Source: Candidatus Kuenenia stuttgartensis
GTDB lineage: Bacteria; Planctomycetota; Phycisphaerae; Phycisphaerales; SM1A02
DNA length: 56,262 nt
Assembly: GCA_945902075.1 (NCBI GenBank)
Contig: CAMDMA010000021.1
Coordinates: 1 to 56,262, forward strand
Direction: 5' to 3'
The notes below the pieces were generated by a model that was not told the DNA's origin, did not search any database, and worked only from the letters and a program-made list of their open reading frames with translations. Shown here one piece after another: positions 51,285 through 56,262 of the stretch; the first letter of the stretch is position 1; each line of letters opens with the position of its first letter. A program made the translations under genes and the position numbers.

Positions 51285-52133
51285 ATGAGCATGTCGCCAA
51301 AACACAACGAAGCCAAGGATGCAGCAACCGATCGGCCACGTCCGATCGCGCTGGTGACTGGCGCGAGTTCCGGTATCGGCCGTGAATTCGCGCTTTTTCT
51401 CGCAGAGCGCGGACACGATCTCGTCATCGTCGCCCGACGCGAGGATCGACTTGTCGACCTCAAGCGCACCGTGCTTGATCGCTTTGGTGCGCGTGCGATG
51501 GTGATCACGGAGGATCTGTCGCACGCTGCCGCACCGAGGCGTATCGTTGACGTCGTGCGGGCGTCGGGTATCGAAGTCGATGTACTCGTCAACAACGCTG
51601 GATACGGAATGCGCAGCCGCTTCCTCACCACGGAATGGACCTCGTATGCCGACTTCCTTCAGGTCATGGTGATGTCGTGGCTCCACCTCACGCACCTGCT
51701 TGCTCCGTCGATGGTGCGGCGTGGACGCGGGCGAATTCTGAATGTGTCGAGCCTCGCTTCGCTTGGTCCTGAGCCGCCAGGAAGCTTGTATGCGCCGTCC
51801 AAATGCATGATGACGAGCGCGAGCCGTTCCCTGCGACTCGAGTTACTCGGGACTGGCGTGCATTGCACTGCACTGTGTCCAGGATTCACCTTCAGCGAGT
51901 TCCACGACACACTCGGTTGCCGAGAGCAAATGAACACGCTGCCGGGCATCATGTGGCAACAGGCGAGACCGGTGGTCGAAGCAGGTTGGGCAGGAGTCGA
52001 GCGCAATACGCCGGTTGTCGTTCCGGGGGCGTTCAATAAATTTGCCGCTTTTGCCTGTCGAATGCTGCCATATGTGGTGACGAGCAAGCTGATTCCCCGC
52101 GCCGTGCTTGAGGAAAACGCGCCGAAGCGCTGA
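51285..52133 (+). CDS. Short-chain dehydrogenase/reductase
   Basis: The 282-residue classical SDR has the cofactor loop VTGASSGIGREFAL, NNAGYGMRS, catalytic Ser in LNVSSLASLGP, and YAPSK (Tyr/Lys). An Arg-rich strand end (VARRED) after the second beta strand hints at NADP(H) preference. It resembles the DltE/YqjQ-like branch of SDRs, whose substrates vary. It begins 18 bases after the beta-barrel stop and lies 8 bases upstream of aroDE. Confidence 0.93.
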   Translation: MSMSPKHNEAKDAATDRPRPIALVTGASSGIGREFALFLAERGHDLVIVARREDRLVDLKRTVLDRFGARAMVITEDLSHAAAPRRIVDVVRASGIEVDVLVNNAGYGMRSRFLTTEWTSYADFLQVMVMSWLHLTHLLAPSMVRRGRGRILNVSSLASLGPEPPGSLYAPSKCMMTSASRSLRLELLGTGVHCTALCPGFTFSEFHDTLGCREQMNTLPGIMWQQARPVVEAGWAGVERNTPVVVPGAFNKFAAFACRMLPYVVTSKLIPRAVLEENAPKR

Positions 52134-52141
52134 TCACACCG

Positions 52142-53740
52142 ATGTCACTCATTTGCATTCCAATCGTTGTCGAGGCCGCGGCTGAGATTCCTGCGGCACT
52201 CGACCGCGCCGCGCGCGCACGGGTGCTTGGTGCGCGCATGATCGAGTGGCGCTGTGACGGACTCGCGAGTGACGCAGATGCTGGCGCCGCAATCGCGCGG
52301 CTCGTGCGTGAATCAGCATTGCCGTCCATTGTGACCGTGCGTTCGGAAGGCGAGGGCGGAACATGTGCGCTTGAAGAAAACGCGAGGCTCGCGCTTTTGG
52401 CACGCGTCGCGCGATCGGACGACGCACCGCGGATGCTCGACGTCGAGTTCGCATCGCTCTCGAATGATCTTGCCCGCGGACTCTTCGCCGCTGCGACCGC
52501 GTCGAAAGACGGTGAGACTCCGTCGGTACGGATCGTCGGGAGTTCGCACGATTTCTTAGGCCGCCCAGCTGATCTGATGCGGCGCGTGGCGTCGATGCAG
52601 GAAGATCCGCTTCTCGCTGTGGTCAAACTCGCGTGGACCGCACGCAGCGTACGCGACAACCTCGAAGCTTTCGACATTCTCGCTACGCGCACGAAACCAA
52701 CCATCGCACTTTTGATGGGCGAATTTGGGCTGATGAGTCGCGTACTTGCGCCGAAGTTCGGCGGATTTCTCACCTTCGCATCGGATGCCACCGGAACCGG
52801 AACCGCGCCAGGTCAGCCGACAGCGCGCGAACTCCGCGACCTCTACCGCTTCGACGCTATTCGGCCCGCAACGCGCGTCTTTGGCGTGGTCGGTTGGCCT
52901 GTGACCCACTCGCAGTCACCTGCGTTTCATAACGCGCGCTTCTCGGAAACGGCGTATGACGGCGTCTATCTGCCGATTCCGGTACCACCGGAATGGGAGC
53001 ATTTCAAAGCGACTGTTGGCGCGCTGATCGACCACGAAAAACTCGACTTTTCCGGCGCAAGCGTCACCATTCCGCACAAGGAGCACCTCGTGCGTTTCGT
53101 GCGCGAGCGCGGTGGAACAATTGATGCCGACGCTGCGTGGATCGGCGCGGCGAACACACTTGTGGTGGGGCCGCATGGAAGTACGGCGCACGAGCGACTG
53201 TTCGCAACCAACACCGACATGCCCGCGGCGGTCGAAGTACTAACGGCCGCGCTCGCCACTCGCGGACACACGCTGCCGTCCACGCGAATCGCTGTGATTG
53301 GCGCAGGCGGCGTCGCGCGTGCGGTGGCTGGTGGACTGGCGGCGGCGGGCGCGACGGTGGTTGTCTTCAATCGCAATCTTGCCCGTGCTGAGGAACTTTC
53401 CGCAGCGCTCGATGGTCGACAGATCACAACCGCAGATGGCCGCACCCGCACGACAAAGGTCGTCGCTGGTCGTCTCGATGCGCTTGCCTGCGGCTGCTTT
53501 CATGCGTTTGTCAACTGCACACCGATCGGCATGATTGGCGGCCCAGATCCCACGGGCTCGCCGCTTCCGGACGAGGTGCACCTTGACGACTCGGTTGTCG
53601 TGATGGACACGGTTTATACCCCGAAGGACACGCCGCTCGTGCGCGAGGCGCGATCACGTGGAGCGCATGTGGTTGATGGCGAAGCGATGTTCCTCCGACA
53701 AGCTGAGTTGCAGTCGTCCCTCTTCCGCGCGCGCTGGTGA
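52142..53740 (+). CDS. aroDE: Fused 3-dehydroquinate dehydratase / shikimate dehydrogenase
   Basis: A bifunctional shikimate-pathway enzyme of 532 residues. The N-terminal type I DHQ dehydratase (about 1-225) has the active-site His136 (GSSHDF) and Schiff-base Lys162 (AVVKLAW). The C-terminal shikimate dehydrogenase (about 240-532) has FGVVGWPVTHSQSPAFHN, Lys313 (VTIPHKEH), the NADP fold IGAGGVARAVAGGL and NCTPIGMIGG. Similar AroD-AroE fusions occur in plants and Chlamydia. Both active sites look intact. It follows the SDR gene closely; a DUF2470-like gene follows after 19 bases. Confidence 0.96.
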   Translation: MSLICIPIVVEAAAEIPAALDRAARARVLGARMIEWRCDGLASDADAGAAIARLVRESALPSIVTVRSEGEGGTCALEENARLALLARVARSDDAPRMLDVEFASLSNDLARGLFAAATASKDGETPSVRIVGSSHDFLGRPADLMRRVASMQEDPLLAVVKLAWTARSVRDNLEAFDILATRTKPTIALLMGEFGLMSRVLAPKFGGFLTFASDATGTGTAPGQPTARELRDLYRFDAIRPATRVFGVVGWPVTHSQSPAFHNARFSETAYDGVYLPIPVPPEWEHFKATVGALIDHEKLDFSGASVTIPHKEHLVRFVRERGGTIDADAAWIGAANTLVVGPHGSTAHERLFATNTDMPAAVEVLTAALATRGHTLPSTRIAVIGAGGVARAVAGGLAAAGATVVVFNRNLARAEELSAALDGRQITTADGRTRTTKVVAGRLDALACGCFHAFVNCTPIGMIGGPDPTGSPLPDEVHLDDSVVVMDTVYTPKDTPLVREARSRGAHVVDGEAMFLRQAELQSSLFRARW

Positions 53741-53759
53741 AGCCGGTAGCATTTGCGTC

Positions 53760-54422
53760 ATGTCCGCGACCAAAGCAGCAATCATCGAAGCGCGCGAATA
53801 CCTGCGCGCGCACCTCTCGGGAATCATCGGCTTTGACGGCGAGTATGTCCCGATCAAGGTGGTGGTCGCACCCGATGGCACGCTCGTAGCTCCCGCCATG
53901 GTGGCAATGCTGCGCTCGTTTGATAACGCGCTTTTTCTTCCAGACGAAGGCGATGATTCGATGCACATGCAGATCACGATCGAGGAGATCGCCGATCGCG
54001 GAGAACATGCAGCGCTCTGCGACCGCTGGCGCATCTACCACGGCGAGCCGGAAGATGTGCGATGGGCGCGACTATCGATCGACGCTGCCAAGTTCCGCGG
54101 ACGCATGTTTGACGGCGCGGTGATGATGGAGCCCAACGCGTTGGCCAGTGCTGAGGCGCAACTTTGCCGCGAGATCAATGGCGGAATGATCGACATGCTC
54201 AAAGCTGCTGTGGCAGCGGTCGCCGGGCTCGAGGTCGAATCTCCTCGGTTGGTCGGGATTGATCCGCTTGGTTTCGATGTTCGCGGACGCTTCGACGTGG
54301 TCCGTCTGCCGGCCAATCCGCCGATCACGGACGAAGAGGATGCAATTGCGGCACTTGAAGAGATCGCCGGAGTCGCGGGCAGTGACGATGATGGGGCTGC
54401 GGACGCACCCGACCAGGGTTGA
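53760..54422 (+). CDS. DUF2470/HugZ-like protein (putative)
   Basis: The 220-residue product has a beta-barrel-like N-terminal half (IIGFDGEYVPIKVVVAPDGTLVAP) and a C-terminal part resembling DUF2470 (LVGIDPLGFDVRG, then VRLPANPPITDEEDAIAALEEI), as seen in HugZ-type haem-degrading flavin-reductase-fold proteins. The His-containing helix usual in DUF2470 (HMNxDH type) is instead REINGGMIDML, without histidines. It may have lost haem binding or belong to a related family. ATG 53760 is chosen; the frame upstream overlaps aroDE. The DUF2470 call is by eye and tentative; the gene itself is likely real. Confidence 0.65.
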   Translation: MSATKAAIIEAREYLRAHLSGIIGFDGEYVPIKVVVAPDGTLVAPAMVAMLRSFDNALFLPDEGDDSMHMQITIEEIADRGEHAALCDRWRIYHGEPEDVRWARLSIDAAKFRGRMFDGAVMMEPNALASAEAQLCREINGGMIDMLKAAVAAVAGLEVESPRLVGIDPLGFDVRGRFDVVRLPANPPITDEEDAIAALEEIAGVAGSDDDGAADAPDQG

Positions 54423-54519
54423 ATTTCTCGCGCAAGCTGTACTTTCACTCGGCCGCCTAACCGCGTGCGTGCTCTAGGATGCGCGTGCATATTTCACGCC
54501 GAATCCCGCGAGGTTTCCC

Positions 54520-55416
54520 ATGGCATCGACCGAAGGTGACAAAAAGTCCAGCGAGTCCAAGTTTGAGGGCAGTCTCAACCACGCGATGATCGATGGCCCC
54601 GAGGGACGCACCGCGCAGGAGTACGCAAACCACTTCGGCGAGCCCGGCTTTGATGACATCACCAAGGTGTACATCTCGCAGCGCTATGCAGGCTATACCG
54701 AGGAAAATCAGCAGAGTTGGCGAACGCTGTACGACCGCCAGATGGTGTACCTCGCCACGCATGCGTCGTCGGTGTATCTCTCGGGCGCACGCGCGATCAA
54801 TCTTGTGCGCGACCATATTCCGTATCTTGAAGGCTCGAAGAGCGTGAACCATTTCCTCGAGAAGCTCACGGGTTGGCAAAGCCGCGCGGTACCGGGATAC
54901 CTTCCGGCCAAGGCGTTTTTCGCCTGTCTCGCGCGGCGCGAGTTTCCGACGACTGTGGTGATTCGTCCGAAGGAGTCGCTCGACTACCTGCCGGAACCCG
55001 ACATCTTCCACGACATCTTCGGACATGTGCCGCTGCATGCGGATCCGATCTTCGCTGACTTTCTCCAGACCTACGGCAAGGCCGCGCTGCTCACCGACGA
55101 CCCGTATCACACCGAGCGCCTCGCGCGACTCTTCTGGTTTACCGTCGAGTTCGGGCTGATCCGTGAAGCCGGTGAGATCAAGCTCTACGGCTCAGGGCTC
55201 ATTTCGAGCCCAGGCGAATCGCTGCACGCGCTCACGAGCGACAAGGTTGATCGCAGGCCTTTTGACCTTGAAACCGTGTGCAACACAAGCTTCGAGATCG
55301 ACCACTACCAGCCGATTCTCTACGTGCTCGAGAGTTTCGAGCAGCTACGTGACGCGATGAACAGCTATGCCAACCGCCTGATCGAAGACGCCAAGCGCGC
55401 TCCCGCGCACGCGTGA
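54520..55416 (+). CDS. phhA: Phenylalanine 4-hydroxylase (aromatic amino acid hydroxylase)
   Basis: A pterin- and Fe(II)-dependent monooxygenase converting phenylalanine to tyrosine (or a related hydroxylation). The 298-residue protein is the catalytic domain alone, without an ACT domain, as in bacterial enzymes. Iron ligands are His164 and His169 in PDIFHDIFGHVPLH and Glu210 in WFTVEFGLI; GYLPAKAFF and YGSGLISSPGE are also typical. Residues 1-30 are a charged, unconserved lead. The context with aroDE hints at aromatic amino-acid metabolism, but 97 bases separate it from the previous gene. No pterin-recycling gene is seen. Confidence 0.96.
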   Translation: MASTEGDKKSSESKFEGSLNHAMIDGPEGRTAQEYANHFGEPGFDDITKVYISQRYAGYTEENQQSWRTLYDRQMVYLATHASSVYLSGARAINLVRDHIPYLEGSKSVNHFLEKLTGWQSRAVPGYLPAKAFFACLARREFPTTVVIRPKESLDYLPEPDIFHDIFGHVPLHADPIFADFLQTYGKAALLTDDPYHTERLARLFWFTVEFGLIREAGEIKLYGSGLISSPGESLHALTSDKVDRRPFDLETVCNTSFEIDHYQPILYVLESFEQLRDAMNSYANRLIEDAKRAPAHA

Positions 55417-55434
55417 GACCGAAACAATTGGAAG

Positions 55435-55461
55435 AGAAGCCACGCTCGCGTCGTGGTTCTC
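55435..55461. terminator. Possible terminator between phhA and the dockerin gene
   Basis: An imperfect hairpin (CCACG/CGTGG core extended by AGAA/TTCT with a bulge) lies between converging genes. T-richness on the minus side is modest, so the call is weak. Confidence 0.35.
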
Positions 55462-55549
55462 CTTGATCACAGCATCGACATGACCACAGTGCAGGGCGCA
55501 ACGCCCGTGCTGTTTCTTCTCGCGCTCAAACGAAACACACTCGTCTGCG

Positions 55550-56260
55550 TCACGGACACGCGCCCCAACCGGAGAGCACGATCGCAAGATCCGCTCCGTT
55601 CACTTCGCCGTCGCCGTTCGCGTCGGCCTCGGGATACTTAGGGCTTGGCGCGCCCCAATTCGTGAGAATGATCGCGAGGTCGACGCCGTCGACGAAGCCG
55701 GACGCATCAACATCGCCATCGCAGAGAATGGCCTCAATGGACACATTGTCGAGATCGCCACTCGCGCAGCCACCGGTCAGCCCTTCGAAACGGAGGAGCG
55801 ATTGGGTCGACGTCGCCGTCACGATGAATTCGTGCGCCGTGATGCCTTCGTCCTCTTGAATCGCGATCGTTTCGACGAACGGCCCAAAGGTCACCTGCAC
55901 CAAACGCGCCGCGGGCGTGCAACCGCTGAACTCGCCCGATCCAAGTAAGAATCGCAGACGGTACTTCCGATCAACGACCGTCGGTACGGTTTGCTGAATC
56001 CACCCAGCGCTGCACTGATTGAGATCAACCCACCACTCGCCGGCGGGCGCTTCAGGAGCGCGAAGCTGATCGACAAAGTTTGCACTCCAACCGGGAATCG
56101 TGATGCCACTTCCACAGATCGGACAACAGTCATCCTCGTAGTCCGACTGCTCAAATCCGCCGTTGACGACGAGTTCCTGGCCGAGCGCAATGCTTGAGGC
56201 AGCAAGACCCAATCCGCCCGCCGCGACCGCCACAAATCCAGTACGACCAAGTACTCGCAT
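55550..56260 (-). CDS. Secreted protein with DUF642-like beta domain and C-terminal dockerin-like repeat
   Basis: The 236-residue product has a signal peptide (VAVAAGGLGLAASSIALGQ), a galactose-binding-like domain beginning ELVVNGGFEQ with a Cys-rich CCPICGSG insert, and a C-terminal pair of calcium-binding-like loops (GDVDASGFVDGVDLAIIL and ADANGDGEVNGADLAIVL), each ending in NWG/GWG, typical of planctomycete dockerin-type repeats. No PEP-CTERM signal follows the repeats. The ATG at 56260 is within three bases of the window edge, so its promoter is not visible and an earlier start cannot be ruled out. Function unknown; probably surface or extracellular. Confidence 0.85.
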   Translation of the reverse strand: MRVLGRTGFVAVAAGGLGLAASSIALGQELVVNGGFEQSDYEDDCCPICGSGITIPGWSANFVDQLRAPEAPAGEWWVDLNQCSAGWIQQTVPTVVDRKYRLRFLLGSGEFSGCTPAARLVQVTFGPFVETIAIQEDEGITAHEFIVTATSTQSLLRFEGLTGGCASGDLDNVSIEAILCDGDVDASGFVDGVDLAIILTNWGAPSPKYPEADANGDGEVNGADLAIVLSGWGACP

Positions 56261-56262
56261 GC

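Noticed and set aside
55550-55640. C-terminus of the dockerin protein as a possible exosortase target
   Set aside because: The protein ends just after the second calcium-loop repeat with SGWGACP; there is no following membrane helix and basic tail.

Overview
The window is GC-rich, gene-dense bacterial chromosome that most resembles a planctomycete, probably of class Phycisphaerae. The main evidence is: a Planctomycete cytochrome c (PSD1) gene followed by a Tat-exported DUF1501 gene; an ECF sigma factor of the planctomycete/acidobacterial PF07638 type overlapping a Ser/Thr kinase; a fused 3-dehydroquinate dehydratase/shikimate dehydrogenase; a secreted protein ending in a dockerin-like repeat; and an exosortase/EpsI locus. 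RsmH, a class B penicillin-binding protein and an FtsL-like protein indicate that the cell makes septal peptidoglycan. The taxonomic call is inference from gene content.

Layout. 1-2.3 kb: a zinc-ribbon membrane protein, then a minus-strand STAS antagonist and RsbW-like anti-sigma kinase. 2.4-7.3 kb: a stand-alone TPR-secretin outer-membrane protein and carA. 7.3-18.6 kb (plus): PSD1 cytochrome, DUF1501, priA, then sucA-sucB (2-oxoglutarate dehydrogenase E1 and E2). A perfect palindromic terminator separates sucB from the following minus-strand run.

18.66-40.3 kb (all minus, read right to left): holA, a lipoprotein, pyrB, an SLBB polysaccharide-export lipoprotein, exosortase, EpsI, a giant TPR protein, a Wzc-like tyrosine-kinase homologue with a damaged Walker A motif, a sugar-nucleotide epimerase, a WecA/TagO-type phosphoglycosyltransferase, rsmH, a LysM membrane protein, an FtsL-like protein and a class B PBP. 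Several of these junctions overlap by 1-4 bases, so envelope polysaccharide/exosortase genes appear to run into a division (dcw-like) operon.

40.3-44.1 kb (plus): an FHA-domain sensor histidine kinase and three consecutive ClpP paralogues with different catalytic neighbourhoods. The third has Asn in place of the catalytic Asp. 44.4-46.1 kb: ECF sigma factor and Ser/Thr kinase overlapping by ATGA. 46.2-51.3 kb: a small hypothetical protein, a DUF72 protein, an alpha/beta hydrolase, a MoxR ATPase and a predicted outer-membrane beta-barrel. 51.3-55.4 kb: an SDR, AroDE, a DUF2470/HugZ-like protein and phenylalanine 4-hydroxylase, a stretch with an aromatic amino-acid flavour. The right edge holds a dockerin-bearing secreted protein on the minus strand.

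The best leads are the triple ClpP locus, the pseudokinase-like Wzc homologue inside an exosortase locus, and the physical fusion of that locus to division genes. I saw no tRNA, rRNA, CRISPR array, transposase or prophage gene. All calls come from reading translations and motifs by eye; no database search was run.
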